Shown here: piece by piece, positions 24,096 through 33,905 of the stretch
Layout: each line of letters begins with the position of its first letter
Position numbering within the stretch: the stretch's first letter is position 1
Assembly (NCBI RefSeq): GCF_900110615.1
Contig: NZ_FOEI01000002.1
Coordinates: 186,001 to 250,000 of the forward strand
Direction of reading: 5' to 3'
From: Flavobacterium urocaniciphilum
Lineage (GTDB): Bacteria; Bacteroidota; Bacteroidia; Flavobacteriales; Flavobacteriaceae
DNA length: 64,000 bases
Notes under the pieces: model-generated
Database searches by the model: none
What the model was told of the DNA's origin: nothing
Seen by the model: only the letters and a program-made list of their open reading frames with translations
Made by a program: the position numbers and the translations under genes

Positions 24096-24623
24096 ATGAG
24101 AAAATTAGCCAACGCCGAATTAAATAGAATTAGTAAAGAGGAATTTGCAGAAGCAAAAAAATCGCCAATCATAATTGTACTAGACGATATTAGAAGTTTG
24201 CATAATATTGGTTCTGTTTTTAGAACTTCAGATGCATTTTTAATTGAAAAAATCTATTTATGCGGAATTACGGCTGTGCCACCCAATAAAGAAATTCATA
24301 AAACCGCTTTAGGAGCAACGGATACTGTAGCATGGGAATACGCTAAAGATGTTTTGGAAGTTGTAGCTAAATTGAAAGAAGAAAATGTAAAAGTTTATTC
24401 TATTGAGCAAACGGAAAATGCAATTATGTTGGATGATTTTCAACCAGAATCGGATACAAAATATGCCTTGATTTTTGGAAACGAAGTGAAAGGCGTTTCT
24501 CAAGAAGCGATTAATTTATCGGATGGTGTTATTGAAATTCCACAATTAGGAAGCAAACATTCTTTAAATATTTCAGTGAGTGCTGGAATTGTTATTTGGG
24601 ATTTGTTTCAGAAACTGAAATAA
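24096..24623 (+). CDS. SpoU/TrmH family RNA 2'-O-methyltransferase
   Basis: A 175-residue SPOUT enzyme. The three SpoU motifs are visible: VLDDIRSLHNIGSVFRTSDAF (motif 1, here cut to its core RSLHNIGSVFRT), YALIFGNEVKGVS (motif 2) and IPQLGSKHSLNISVSAGI (motif 3), which make the trefoil knot binding SAM. It is short, lacking the N-terminal RNA-binding extension of RlmB. It probably methylates a tRNA or rRNA ribose; the target site cannot be named. It diverges from mutS. Confidence 0.92.
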   Translation: MRKLANAELNRISKEEFAEAKKSPIIIVLDDIRSLHNIGSVFRTSDAFLIEKIYLCGITAVPPNKEIHKTALGATDTVAWEYAKDVLEVVAKLKEENVKVYSIEQTENAIMLDDFQPESDTKYALIFGNEVKGVSQEAINLSDGVIEIPQLGSKHSLNISVSAGIVIWDLFQKLK

Positions 24624-24657
24624 AAATTCCAAAAACAAAATTCCAAATTCCAATTTT

Positions 24658-25794
24658 TTATTTTGAAATTTTCATGTTGATCTCATTTAAAATATAAATG
24701 TAATCTTCTTGTTTTTTTACAAAATCTAATTCGGAAACATCGATTATTAATACATTTAAATCGGTTTGTGTTTTGATGTAATCTAAATATCCTTGGTTGA
24801 TTTTTTCTAAATATTCGGCAGAAATTTCTTGTTCGTAACTTCTTCCGCGTTTTTTGATATTAGCTAATAAACGTTCCGTGTTTTGATACAAATATACGTA
24901 TAAGTCGGGCTTTGGCATTTCTTTATACATGATGTCGAACATTGTTTTGTACAAACGAAATTCGTCTTCTTGTAAAGTTACTTTTGCGAAAATTATCGAC
25001 TTGAAAATATGATAATCGGCAACAATAAAATCTTTAAATAAATCGAATTGCGCTAAATCATCCGATAATTGATGGTAACGATCTGCCAAAAAAGACATTT
25101 CCAAAGGAAAAGCATAACGACTTTGGTCTTTATAAAATTTAGGCAAAAACGGATTGTCGGCAAATCGTTCTAACACTTTTTTTGCGTTACAATCTTCAGC
25201 AATTTTATTAGTAAGTGTTGTTTTTCCAGCGCCAATATTTCCTTCTATGGCAATGTAATTCAGGTTTTGAAAATTTAAATTTTCAAGAGGGTTTTTAAGA
25301 TTTCCAATGACAGTAATTTCAGAAGTGTCTTCACAAATTGAAATTAATTCTGAAATAGATTTATTTAATTTTGGATGTTGCCATTTTGGAGAAATATCAC
25401 GCAAAGGATACAATACAAATTTCCGATTATGTAAGTGTTGATGCGGAATTACTAAATTTTCCGTTTCAATAATTTCCTCGTTAAAAGAAATCAAATCGAT
25501 ATCAATAATTCTCGATTGATAACCTTCCGATTCCGATCGAACTCGGCCTAATTTTTTTTCTAATTTTAATATTTGATTTAATATTTTTTTGGCCGATTTA
25601 TGGGTATGAATTTTAACATTGCAATTATAAAACGCTTCACCTTCAAAACCCCAAGCTGGAGTTTCATATACTTTTGAAATATCAATTATGGTTGCAATAG
25701 TATGATGAATGGCTTCAATACAAAACAACAAATTTTCCAATTTGTGTCCCATATTAGTTCCTAATGAAAGTATGATTTCGTTTTGTGTCTTCAT
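24658..25794 (-). CDS. folK: Fused HPPK (FolK) - deoxynucleoside kinase
   Basis: A 378-residue two-domain protein. Residues about 1-160 are 2-amino-4-hydroxy-6-hydroxymethyldihydropteridine diphosphokinase: ILSLGTNMGHKLENL, ETPAWGF, RIIDIDLISF and IPHQHLHNRKFVLYPL. Residues about 180-378 are a deoxynucleoside kinase: P-loop IAIEGNIGAGKTTL, LERFADNPFLPKFYKD, FLADRYHQL and KKRGRSYEQEI. The first makes the folate pyrophosphate intermediate, the second phosphorylates salvaged deoxynucleosides. The ATG at 25794 starts MKTQNEIILSLG; an in-frame ATG at 25812 adds six residues. The same fusion is common in flavobacteria. Confidence 0.93.
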   Translation of the reverse strand: MKTQNEIILSLGTNMGHKLENLLFCIEAIHHTIATIIDISKVYETPAWGFEGEAFYNCNVKIHTHKSAKKILNQILKLEKKLGRVRSESEGYQSRIIDIDLISFNEEIIETENLVIPHQHLHNRKFVLYPLRDISPKWQHPKLNKSISELISICEDTSEITVIGNLKNPLENLNFQNLNYIAIEGNIGAGKTTLTNKIAEDCNAKKVLERFADNPFLPKFYKDQSRYAFPLEMSFLADRYHQLSDDLAQFDLFKDFIVADYHIFKSIIFAKVTLQEDEFRLYKTMFDIMYKEMPKPDLYVYLYQNTERLLANIKKRGRSYEQEISAEYLEKINQGYLDYIKTQTDLNVLIIDVSELDFVKKQEDYIYILNEINMKISK

Positions 25795-25907
25795 CTGACA
25801 ACAAATTAACAAACAATTTTAGACTTATGCTTTACATAAAATATTTTTTTATGAACATGTAACAAAATCCTTTAAAATGCTACTCATCAGTAAATAAAAT
25901 GATAATT

Positions 25908-27680
25908 ATGAATTTTTTTAAAAGCGTTTTTGCTACAGTTGTAGGAATATTTTTATTTATAATACTTAGTTTCTTTCTTTTGATTGGAATCAGTGCTTTA
26001 TTTGGCGGTGATGGTGGTAAAGTTAAAGTAAAAGACAATTCGGTAATTCAACTGGATTTATCCAAAGTTAATTTCGATTATACTGGAAAATATAAATCGG
26101 ATAGTCCGTTTAGTGAATTAATGATTGACAAAAGTAAAGTTGGTTTTATTGAAGTTTTAAACGCTATCGAAAATGCTAAAAAAGACGATAAGATAAAAGG
26201 AATTACTATTGTAAATAACCAATCTACATTAGGTTTGGCGCAAAGTAAAGAGTTGAGAGATAAATTAGAAGATTTTAAAAAGTCGGGTAAATTTATCATG
26301 TCGTATGCTAATTATTTTACGCAAAAAGAATATTATATTAATTCGGTTGCCGATGCAGTTTATTTAAATCCTGCTGGAGAAGTTGATTTTAAAGGATTAA
26401 GTTCTGAGTTATTATTCTTCAAGAATTTCCAAGATCAAACCGGATTAAAAATGGAAATCATTCGCCATGGAAAATTTAAAAGTGCGGTTGAACCTTTCTT
26501 AGCACAAGAAATTAGTCCAGAAAACAGAGAACAAGTTACAGCTTTATTAAATTCAGTTTGGAATACTATTGTTACAGATATCGCAAAAACGAGAAAAATT
26601 CCAGTTGAAACTTTAAACGGAATTGCAAATGATTTATTAGCGCGTACTCCAAAAATGGCGTTAGAGAATAAATTGGTTGATAAAATTGCTTATGAAGATG
26701 AGTTTAATGATGCTATAAAATCGAAATTAAAAGTTAAGAAAGAGGATGATTTAGAATCTATTTCTATTGCTGATTATGTTGCCGATTCTTCTTTAAAATC
26801 TAATGATTATACTAAAGATGATATTATTGCGGTAATTTATGCACAAGGTGAAATTAATGGAGGTGAAGGTGATGTAGATTATATTGGTGAAGGTTCTATT
26901 AATCGTTCATTAAAAGAAGCAAGAGAAGATGAAGATGTTAAAGCCATTGTTTTAAGAATTGATAGTCCGGGTGGAAGTGCTTTGGTTTCTGAATTAATTT
27001 GGAGAGAAATTGAATTGACTAAAAAAGTAAAGCCAGTAGTTGTTTCTATGGGTAATTTAGCTGCTTCGGGTGGATATTATATTGCTTGTAATGCGAATAC
27101 GATTTTCGCGGAACCAACAACTATAACGGGTTCAATTGGAGTTTTCGGAATGTTACCAAATATGCACGGATTTGCAACTAAATACGGAATCAATGCAGAG
27201 CAAGTTCAAACGCATAAAAATGCTGCTGGATATAGTGTTTTCGAACCAATTTCAGAAGATTTTAAAAACGTAACGTTGGAAAGCATTGATAATATCTACA
27301 AAACGTTTGTTACACGTGTAGCAACAGGTAGAAAAATGTCTTTTGCTCAAGTTGATGCTATTGCTCAAGGAAGAGTTTGGACAGGTTCAGATGCAATTAA
27401 AAATGGATTAGTTGATAAATTAGGAAATTTAGATGCTGCTATTAAACACGCTGCCTCTTTAGCTAAATCAAAAGAGTACAGAACAGAAAATTATCCAGAA
27501 TACAAAAAAGATTTCAATAAAATATTTGAAGCGTTAGCTGGAGCAAGTATTTATAAGTCGAAAGAGACGATTATGAAAGAAGAAATTGGTGAGGAAAATT
27601 ATATGTTGCTTCAGAAAATTAAAAAAATTAACAATAGAAAAGGTATTCAAATGTTAATGCCTTACGAATTGAATTACTAA
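25908..27680 (+). CDS. sppA: Signal peptide peptidase SppA, 67K type
   Basis: A 590-residue inner-membrane serine protease of the double-length SppA type. One N-terminal membrane segment (FFKSVFATVVGIFLFIILSF) is followed by two ClpP-like domains. The catalytic lysine is near residue 190 (RHGKFKSAVEPFLAQ) in the first and the serine near residue 387 (NLAASGGYYIAC) in the second, after LRIDSPGGSALVSE. It degrades cleaved signal peptides. I prefer ATG 25908 to ATG 25899, which only adds three residues. It is a single gene with a clear terminator. Confidence 0.94.
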   Translation: MNFFKSVFATVVGIFLFIILSFFLLIGISALFGGDGGKVKVKDNSVIQLDLSKVNFDYTGKYKSDSPFSELMIDKSKVGFIEVLNAIENAKKDDKIKGITIVNNQSTLGLAQSKELRDKLEDFKKSGKFIMSYANYFTQKEYYINSVADAVYLNPAGEVDFKGLSSELLFFKNFQDQTGLKMEIIRHGKFKSAVEPFLAQEISPENREQVTALLNSVWNTIVTDIAKTRKIPVETLNGIANDLLARTPKMALENKLVDKIAYEDEFNDAIKSKLKVKKEDDLESISIADYVADSSLKSNDYTKDDIIAVIYAQGEINGGEGDVDYIGEGSINRSLKEAREDEDVKAIVLRIDSPGGSALVSELIWREIELTKKVKPVVVSMGNLAASGGYYIACNANTIFAEPTTITGSIGVFGMLPNMHGFATKYGINAEQVQTHKNAAGYSVFEPISEDFKNVTLESIDNIYKTFVTRVATGRKMSFAQVDAIAQGRVWTGSDAIKNGLVDKLGNLDAAIKHAASLAKSKEYRTENYPEYKKDFNKIFEALAGASIYKSKETIMKEEIGEENYMLLQKIKKINNRKGIQMLMPYELNY

Positions 27681-27713
27681 AGTCATAAAAAATTTAGTTT
27701 AAAATTAAACATG

Positions 27714-27748
27714 AAAACGTCATTCTGTAAAGTTTGACGTTTTTTTTA
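27714..27748 (+). terminator. Terminator after sppA
   Basis: Stem aaaacgtca/tgacgtttt (27714-27722 with 27735-27743) leading into a T run. Confidence 0.82.
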
Positions 27749-27781
27749 ACAATAATTTGGTTAAAATTTATTCTTTGGTAT

Positions 27782-27789
27782 TAACTTTG
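27782..27789 (+). promoter_or_regulatory. Promoter -7 box of the AsmA-like gene
   Basis: TAACTTTG fits TAnnTTTG; TTTG at 27756-27759 lies 22 bases upstream. The start codon is 36 bases downstream. Confidence 0.5.
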
Positions 27790-27824
27790 TAGTAATTAAT
27801 AAAATCTTTAAAAAAATCATTCTT

Positions 27825-30404
27825 ATGTTGAAAAAAGTTTTAAAATGGTCTGGAATTACGTTGCTAACACTTGTAATTGTTTTGGCAGCAGTACCTTTTT
27901 TGTTTAAAGATAAAATCAAATCACAAATATTAGAAACGATAAATAAAAATGTAAACGCTAAAGTTGAATTAGAAGACGTTAGCTTAAATTTATTTAAAAG
28001 CTTTCCGCGTGCCAATGTAACTTTAGACAAAATTAGTGTTATAAATAGAGCTCCATTTGAAGGTGATACATTAGTATATTCTGATAAAATCAGCTTAAAA
28101 ATGAGTATGATGGAACTTTTCAATGGTGAAAATGAACCTATGAAAATAGAATCAATTACTACTGAAAACACAAAGTTGAATATTCTTTTCAATAAAGATG
28201 GTGTAGGAAATTATGATATTGCTTTAAAGAAAGATGAAAAAGAAACCGCTAAAGAAGAAAAACCTTTCGCGTTAAGTATTCAAAATTATGAAGTTGAGAA
28301 TTTAAGATTTACGTATAAAGATGAAGCTTCTAAAATGAAAATGGTTTTAGATAGCATCAACCATGAAGGTACAGGAAACTTCGAACAAGATGTTTTAGAT
28401 TTAGATACCAAAACAACTGCGAATCTTACTTTTGATATGGATAAAAGTAATTTTATGCGCAATGTGAAAATTTCTTTAGATGCCATTTTAGGAATCGATT
28501 TAAAAAATAGTAAATATACTTTCAAAGAAAATAAAGCGTTAATCAATCAGTTGCCATTAAACTTTAATGGGTTTATTCAAATGGCTGAAAAAGAGCAGGT
28601 TTACGATTTAACGTTTAACACACCTTCTTCAGATTTTAAAAACTTTTTAGGATTAATTCCGGCTCAATATGCTGGTAATTTAGATGGTGTAGAAACGACA
28701 GGTAAATTTGAAGTAAAAGGAAAAGTAAAAGGTAATTTAACAGACACAACTATTCCTGCTTTTAACGTGGAAATGTTGTCTAATAATGCGTCATTCCATT
28801 ATAAAGATTTACCAAAATCAGTAAAAAATATTCATATCGATACACATATTGTTAATGAAACAGGTGTAATGAATGATACGTATGTTGATTTAGATAAACT
28901 TTCATTTGCCATAGATCAAGACGTGTTTAATGCAAGTGCTCATGTTAAAAATATTGCTGAAAATCCGAATGTAGATGCGGCTTTAAAAGGTGTTATTAAT
29001 TTAGCAAATGTTTCAAAAGCATATCCTGTAAAATTAGAAAAACCATTAAGCGGTGTATTAAGAGCGGATGTGAAAACAGCTTTTGATATGAAATCGGTAG
29101 AAACTAGTCAATATCAAAATATTAAAAATTCTGGAAATATTAATTTAACAGGATTCAATTATGCTGGACCAGAAATGGCTAAACCAGTAAGTATTTCAGT
29201 TGCAGATGTAACGTTTAATCCAACTAAAATTAACTTGAATAAATTACAAGCTAAAACAGGTAAATCGGATGTAAATGTTTCAGGAAGTTTAGATAATTTT
29301 TACGGATTCATGTTTAAGAATCAAATTTTAAAAGGGAATTTCAATTTGAATTCTTCTTTATTTGCGGTTTCTGATTTCATGGCGCCAACGACAACTACTA
29401 GTGAAGATGGTAAGAAAACTACAGAACAAGTAAAAATTCCAAGTTTCTTAGATTGTACATTGTCTGCAAAAGCTACAACAGTTATTTATGATAATTTGAA
29501 TCTGAAAAATGTTGCAGGAACTTTAATTATAAGAGATCAAGCGGTAAATTTAAAAGGGTTGACTATGGATGTTTTTGGTGGTAAAATTGGTCTTAACGGA
29601 TTGGTTTCAACTAAAAATAAAGTGCCAACTTTCGATATGGATTTAGGGTTGAATACAGTTGATATCGGTCAGACTTTCTCTATGTTAAATACTTTGAAGA
29701 CAATTACACCAATTGCTGGAGTTATTGCTGGTAAAATGAATTCAACTATTAAATTAAATGGTAATTTAACACAAAGTATGATGCCAGATGTTAAATCGAT
29801 TTCTGGAGATTTATTTGCAAGTATCTTACAAGGTTCTTTAAATAAAAATAATTCAACTTTATTGACTGATTTAAGCAGTAAAGCAACATTCTTAGATTTT
29901 AAAGATGTGAATTTAAAAGATGTAAAAGCAGCACTTTCTTTTGAAAATGGAAAAGTTTCTGTTAAACCATTTACGTTAAAACATAAAGATATTGCTGTTC
30001 AAATTGCAGGTTCGCATGGATTTGATCAAAACATGAATTATAATTTAAAATTCGATGTACCAGCTAAATATTTAGGGAAAGATGTGAATAATTTAATTGC
30101 TAAATTAACACCTGCTGATGCGGCTAAAATTGAAAATGTTCCTGTAAATGCTTTAATGAACGGAAGTTTTAAATCGCCAAAAATTACAACTGATTTACAA
30201 AGCGCAACTAAAAATGTAGCTTCTCAGCTAGTGAAAATGCAAAAAGATAAATTGGTTCAACAAGGAACGGGAGCGTTAACAAATATGCTTGGTGGAAACA
30301 AACCAAAAGATACCACTAAAACTACAACTACTCCAAAAGAGCAAGTTGGTGGTGCTATTAAAGATGGAATCAAAGGATTGTTTGGAAAGAAGAAAAAAGA
30401 ATAA
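27825..30404 (+). CDS. AsmA family (bridge-like) envelope protein
   Basis: An 859-residue protein with one N-terminal membrane helix (WSGITLLTLVIVLAAVPFLF) and then a long strand-rich periplasmic part. The AsmA N-terminal pattern IKSQILETINKNVNAKVELE is clear, and AsmA C-terminal-like repeats follow (KGLTMDVFGGKIGLNGLVST and TLKTITPIAGVIAGKMN). A Thr/Lys-rich tail closes it. AsmA/TamB-like proteins span the periplasm and are linked to phospholipid movement to the outer membrane; that role is transferred from the family. It is a single gene with a strong terminator. Confidence 0.88.
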   Translation: MLKKVLKWSGITLLTLVIVLAAVPFLFKDKIKSQILETINKNVNAKVELEDVSLNLFKSFPRANVTLDKISVINRAPFEGDTLVYSDKISLKMSMMELFNGENEPMKIESITTENTKLNILFNKDGVGNYDIALKKDEKETAKEEKPFALSIQNYEVENLRFTYKDEASKMKMVLDSINHEGTGNFEQDVLDLDTKTTANLTFDMDKSNFMRNVKISLDAILGIDLKNSKYTFKENKALINQLPLNFNGFIQMAEKEQVYDLTFNTPSSDFKNFLGLIPAQYAGNLDGVETTGKFEVKGKVKGNLTDTTIPAFNVEMLSNNASFHYKDLPKSVKNIHIDTHIVNETGVMNDTYVDLDKLSFAIDQDVFNASAHVKNIAENPNVDAALKGVINLANVSKAYPVKLEKPLSGVLRADVKTAFDMKSVETSQYQNIKNSGNINLTGFNYAGPEMAKPVSISVADVTFNPTKINLNKLQAKTGKSDVNVSGSLDNFYGFMFKNQILKGNFNLNSSLFAVSDFMAPTTTTSEDGKKTTEQVKIPSFLDCTLSAKATTVIYDNLNLKNVAGTLIIRDQAVNLKGLTMDVFGGKIGLNGLVSTKNKVPTFDMDLGLNTVDIGQTFSMLNTLKTITPIAGVIAGKMNSTIKLNGNLTQSMMPDVKSISGDLFASILQGSLNKNNSTLLTDLSSKATFLDFKDVNLKDVKAALSFENGKVSVKPFTLKHKDIAVQIAGSHGFDQNMNYNLKFDVPAKYLGKDVNNLIAKLTPADAAKIENVPVNALMNGSFKSPKITTDLQSATKNVASQLVKMQKDKLVQQGTGALTNMLGGNKPKDTTKTTTTPKEQVGGAIKDGIKGLFGKKKKE

Positions 30405-30424
30405 ATTAAAAATTTTATATAAAC

Positions 30425-30457
30425 AAAAAATGCCAAGTGAAAACTTGGCATTTTTTG
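30425..30457. terminator. Bidirectional terminator between the AsmA-like gene and pruA
   Basis: Stem aaaaaatgccaagt/acttggcatttttt with A and T tails on both sides, suitable for both convergent transcripts. Confidence 0.88.
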
Positions 30458-30464
30458 TTGTTTT

Positions 30465-30495
30465 AACGTATCAGGTTTTTGAAACCTGACAGGTT
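30465..30495. repeat. Short palindromic intergenic repeat
   Basis: A near-perfect palindrome (tcaggtttttgaaacctga at 30471-30489) with an extra half unit (caggtt) beside it, just before the pruA stop. It looks like the short REP-like palindromes dispersed in flavobacterial intergenic DNA; only one is seen in this window. Confidence 0.5.
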
Positions 30496-30497
30496 AA

Positions 30498-32123
30498 TTA
30501 TCCTAAGAAAGGATAGCTATAATGTTCTGGAGTAACGAAAGTTTCCTTAATTGTTCTAGGAGAAACCCAACGTAATAAGTTTTGTGCAGAACCTGCTTTG
30601 TCATTTGTTCCTGAAGCTCTTGCTCCACCAAATGGTTGCATTCCTACAACTGCTCCAGTTGGTTTGTCGTTAATATAGAAGTTACCAGCAGCATTTTGTA
30701 AGGCAACCGTTGCTTCTTCAATTGCATATCTGTCTGTACTTAAAACAGCACCTGTTAAAGCGTATTCAGAAGTTTCATCTATTAATTGTAAGGTTTCAGA
30801 CCATTTTGCATCTTCATATACATAAATTGTAATTACTGGTCCGAATAATTCCGTTTCCATTGTAGCGTATTTCGGATTTGTCGTTACAATAACAGTTGGC
30901 TCTACAAACCATCCTTTTGATTTATCGTAATTTCCACCAATAATGATTTCAGCATCTGCATCTTTTTTAGCTTGATCGATATAACTTGCTAATTTGTCAA
31001 AAGATCCTTCATGAATTACTGCTGTAATGAAGTTTGAAAAATCTTCTGGTGATCCCATTTTCATAGTTGCTACATCAGCAATTAATTGTTCTTTTACAGC
31101 TGGCCATAAACTTTGAGGAATATAAGCTCTTGAAGCAGCAGAACATTTTTGTCCTTGGAATTCGAAAGCACCACGAGTAATTGCAGTTGTAACTTGTTTT
31201 ACATTAGCAGATGGGTGAGCCATAACGAAATCTTTTCCACCTGTTTCACCTACAATTCTTGGATATGTTTTGTATCTGTGAATGTTTTCACCGATTTTTT
31301 TCCAAATTTCTTTGAAGATAAATGTTGAACCTGTATAGTGAATACCAGCGAAATCTGGAGAAGCTAATACTGTATCTGTAATCATAACTGGATCACCAAA
31401 AACAACATTAATTACTCCGTCTGGAACTCCAGCTTCTTTGAAAACATCAATAATAACTTTTGCAGAAAAAACTTGGCTATCACTTGGTTTCCATACCACA
31501 ACATTACCCATTAAAGCCGCACTCGCAGGTAAATTTGCTGCAATTGCTGTAAAGTTAAAAGGAGTTACTGCGTAAACGAATCCTTCTAATGGACGGTATT
31601 CTACACGATTCCACATATCTGATGTCGACGCCGGTTGGTCTGCATAAATTTGAGTCATGAATTCAACGTTAAAACGTAAGAAGTCGATTAACTCACAAGA
31701 AGCATCAATTTCAGCTTGGTGAATTGTTTTTGATTGTGCAATCATCGTTGCAGCATTTATTTTTGCTCTGTATGGACCAGCGATTAATTCAGCCGCTTTT
31801 AAAAAGATAGCAGCACGTTGTTCCCAAGCCATGTTTGCCCATTTAGTTCTGCTTTCTAAAGCATTTGCAATTGCTTTTTCAACATGAGCTTTTTCTGCTA
31901 AATGATACGTTCCAACTACATGTTGGTGATCATGTGGAGCAGTCATGTTTCTTGTGTTTCCTGTGAAAATTTCTTCTGAACCAATATATAATGGTACGTC
32001 AATTTTAGAATTCCACATCGCTTTGTAAGCGTCTAAAACTCTTGCTTTTTCTGGAGAATTTGGTGCGTAACCTTTTACCGGCTCATTTACCGCTTTAGGT
32101 ATATTAAAAAATCCTTTTAACAT
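30498..32123 (-). CDS. pruA: L-glutamate gamma-semialdehyde (1-pyrroline-5-carboxylate) dehydrogenase
   Basis: A 541-residue NAD-dependent aldehyde dehydrogenase of the P5C dehydrogenase branch. The catalytic cysteine is Cys327 in FEFQGQKCSAASRAYIP and the general base is Glu293 in VGETGGKDFV. The NAD-binding VVWKPSDSQVFSA and the C-terminal PFGGARASGTNDKAGS are standard. It oxidises glutamate semialdehyde to glutamate in proline breakdown. No PutA-type proline dehydrogenase domain is attached and no prodh gene is in the window, so the first step must be encoded elsewhere. Confidence 0.96.
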   Translation of the reverse strand: MLKGFFNIPKAVNEPVKGYAPNSPEKARVLDAYKAMWNSKIDVPLYIGSEEIFTGNTRNMTAPHDHQHVVGTYHLAEKAHVEKAIANALESRTKWANMAWEQRAAIFLKAAELIAGPYRAKINAATMIAQSKTIHQAEIDASCELIDFLRFNVEFMTQIYADQPASTSDMWNRVEYRPLEGFVYAVTPFNFTAIAANLPASAALMGNVVVWKPSDSQVFSAKVIIDVFKEAGVPDGVINVVFGDPVMITDTVLASPDFAGIHYTGSTFIFKEIWKKIGENIHRYKTYPRIVGETGGKDFVMAHPSANVKQVTTAITRGAFEFQGQKCSAASRAYIPQSLWPAVKEQLIADVATMKMGSPEDFSNFITAVIHEGSFDKLASYIDQAKKDADAEIIIGGNYDKSKGWFVEPTVIVTTNPKYATMETELFGPVITIYVYEDAKWSETLQLIDETSEYALTGAVLSTDRYAIEEATVALQNAAGNFYINDKPTGAVVGMQPFGGARASGTNDKAGSAQNLLRWVSPRTIKETFVTPEHYSYPFLG

Positions 32124-32185
32124 TATTTAGTTTGTTATTTGTTAGACTATTTTTGAGATAGTTAGCCAATTGCTAAAAACCAATA

Positions 32186-32193
32186 CAAAAGTA
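32186..32193 (-). promoter_or_regulatory. Promoter -7 box of pruA
   Basis: On the minus strand TACTTTTG matches TAnnTTTG, about 63 bases before the pruA start. Confidence 0.5.
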
Positions 32194-32226
32194 CAAAGGA
32201 TAAATTGAATTCTAAAATAAATAATT

Positions 32227-32613
32227 TTAGTTTAACGCAAATGGAACGCTTAACTTAAATGTCGGAATTTGAACTTGAAAAGTTTCATTGGTAATTAAGT
32301 TAACCATATTGTAATATCCAGTCATTGCTCCAATTGTAGAATGTAGCATACAACCTGAAGAATATACGTGTTTGTCTCCTGATTCTATAATAGGTTGTTG
32401 TCCAACAACACCATCACCTTCAATAACTTCAGTGAAATTTAAAGAGTCCATAACTTCCCAATGACGAGAAATTAATTGAACCGTATTTTGAGTTTGGTTT
32501 TCAATGGAAATTTCATAAGAAAATGCATAAAGTAATTGGTGTTCTTTATAGTAAGTTCCTTCAAAACGTGTAGAAACAGAAATTTTTATGCCGCTTGTGA
32601 TTTGAGTTACCAT
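32227..32613 (-). CDS. apaG: ApaG family protein
   Basis: A 128-residue ApaG/DUF525 immunoglobulin-like domain. It shows the family core HLLYAFSYEISIENQ as YAFSYEISIENQT, SRHWEVMDS, EGDGVVGQQPII and YSSGCMLHSTIGAMTGYY, with the usual length. In proteobacteria ApaG is tied to Co2+/Mg2+ handling and to Ap4A control; the exact biochemistry is unsettled. It is a single gene between pruA and the T9SS plug gene, all on the minus strand, with a 103-base gap to pruA. Confidence 0.95.
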   Translation of the reverse strand: MVTQITSGIKISVSTRFEGTYYKEHQLLYAFSYEISIENQTQNTVQLISRHWEVMDSLNFTEVIEGDGVVGQQPIIESGDKHVYSSGCMLHSTIGAMTGYYNMVNLITNETFQVQIPTFKLSVPFALN

Positions 32614-32663
32614 TTTGAAAATTTAAGTATTTCAAAGTTACTAAATATAACGCTAACTAAATG

Positions 32664-33905
32664 TTAATTTTTAATTTCAGTGCTATTTTGTCTAGCAATT
32701 CCAACAACTCTATCGTATCGTTCTGCTGGTCCTTTGTAGTAAACTAAAACAATATATTCATTTTCTGTTTGATAAAAATTCCCATCTATTGCATTTTCTT
32801 CATCAATTTTACCATTAGCATCCACTAAAGTATATTGGTAGTTTGTAAATCCTTGTTTGATTAATACTGCTTTTTCAAATGTTTTAGTACTAGCATTATA
32901 TTCCATTTTAAATTCATCTGAAATTTGATAATTATTAAACATTCCAGAAATATAAACAGATTTGTTTAATGAATTTTCATCAGCAGCTAAACCAAAATAT
33001 ACCCAAGCATAATCGGCTTCAATTTCGTTATTTGTAGTGTTAAAATTAGTTACGAAGAAATTGCCGTTTATATCTGGGAAATACGTGTAAATTTTGTTTT
33101 TTCGAGGCTCGTTAGTGTATAAAATAGTATTATAAATATCGCCAGTAGTAACTTTAGCAATTGCGTTTGAAGCCGCACGAATGTTTTTATTTTCGAAATT
33201 TAAAAACTCATTACCCGCCCAAAATTGTGTTTCTTTATTGTATCTGTAAATCAATTGTGTGCCAATTGTATATTGTGGTTTAATGTTGTGAATGGCATTG
33301 CTAAATTTCCCATTCTGATAGATAGAAACTTTAAAATTTTCTTTGGGATTTTGTAAAGGTTTGTCTTTGTAATCTATGAAAAATTCAATGTTTTGTTTGT
33401 GTTTGATGGTTTCCATATCACGCGAACGTCTGATGGTGACACCAATTGAAGTAAGGTCTTCATAAATGATAAACTTTCTTGAGAAAATGATGTTTTGTTC
33501 ATCATCGTAAACTTTCACAATATAGTTTCCGCTTTTAATGATTTGATTGAATCGATTTGGAAAACTCAATTTATAATGTGAATATACTTGCAAACAATTT
33601 AATGAATTTTGATAATCCTGAATTCTTTGATTATCTAATCCGCTTATATATTCATTTTTTAATAATTGACTTGGTGTCCAGTCGTAATTATAATGTTCAA
33701 TGGTGTAGTAATAATCTTCTTCATTACCAAATAAATCATCAAATTGTAAATTGAAACTTTCTCCCAATCTAAAAAAAGGAATCGTATTGTTTACATTTTG
33801 AGAAAAAGTAACCGTTTTAATGTTATAAGGTGGTGCAACTTCTTGTTCTTGCGAGAAAACTACAGTAGCAAATAATAGTATAAAGATTTGAAATTTTAAC
33901 TTCAT
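32664..33905 (-). CDS. Type IX secretion system plug protein (DUF5103)
   Basis: A 413-residue exported protein. A signal peptide (MKLKFQIFILLFATVVFSQ) precedes the DUF5103 pattern: YNIKTVTFSQNVNNTIPFFR, DYYYTIEHYNYDWTPSQLLK and NEYISGLDNQRIQDY. This family includes the Plug protein found on the periplasmic side of the SprA translocon, where it closes the channel when no substrate is engaged. Together with gldB and gldC in the window this shows a gliding/T9SS-bearing organism. The start and length are standard. Confidence 0.9.
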   Translation of the reverse strand: MKLKFQIFILLFATVVFSQEQEVAPPYNIKTVTFSQNVNNTIPFFRLGESFNLQFDDLFGNEEDYYYTIEHYNYDWTPSQLLKNEYISGLDNQRIQDYQNSLNCLQVYSHYKLSFPNRFNQIIKSGNYIVKVYDDEQNIIFSRKFIIYEDLTSIGVTIRRSRDMETIKHKQNIEFFIDYKDKPLQNPKENFKVSIYQNGKFSNAIHNIKPQYTIGTQLIYRYNKETQFWAGNEFLNFENKNIRAASNAIAKVTTGDIYNTILYTNEPRKNKIYTYFPDINGNFFVTNFNTTNNEIEADYAWVYFGLAADENSLNKSVYISGMFNNYQISDEFKMEYNASTKTFEKAVLIKQGFTNYQYTLVDANGKIDEENAIDGNFYQTENEYIVLVYYKGPAERYDRVVGIARQNSTEIKN

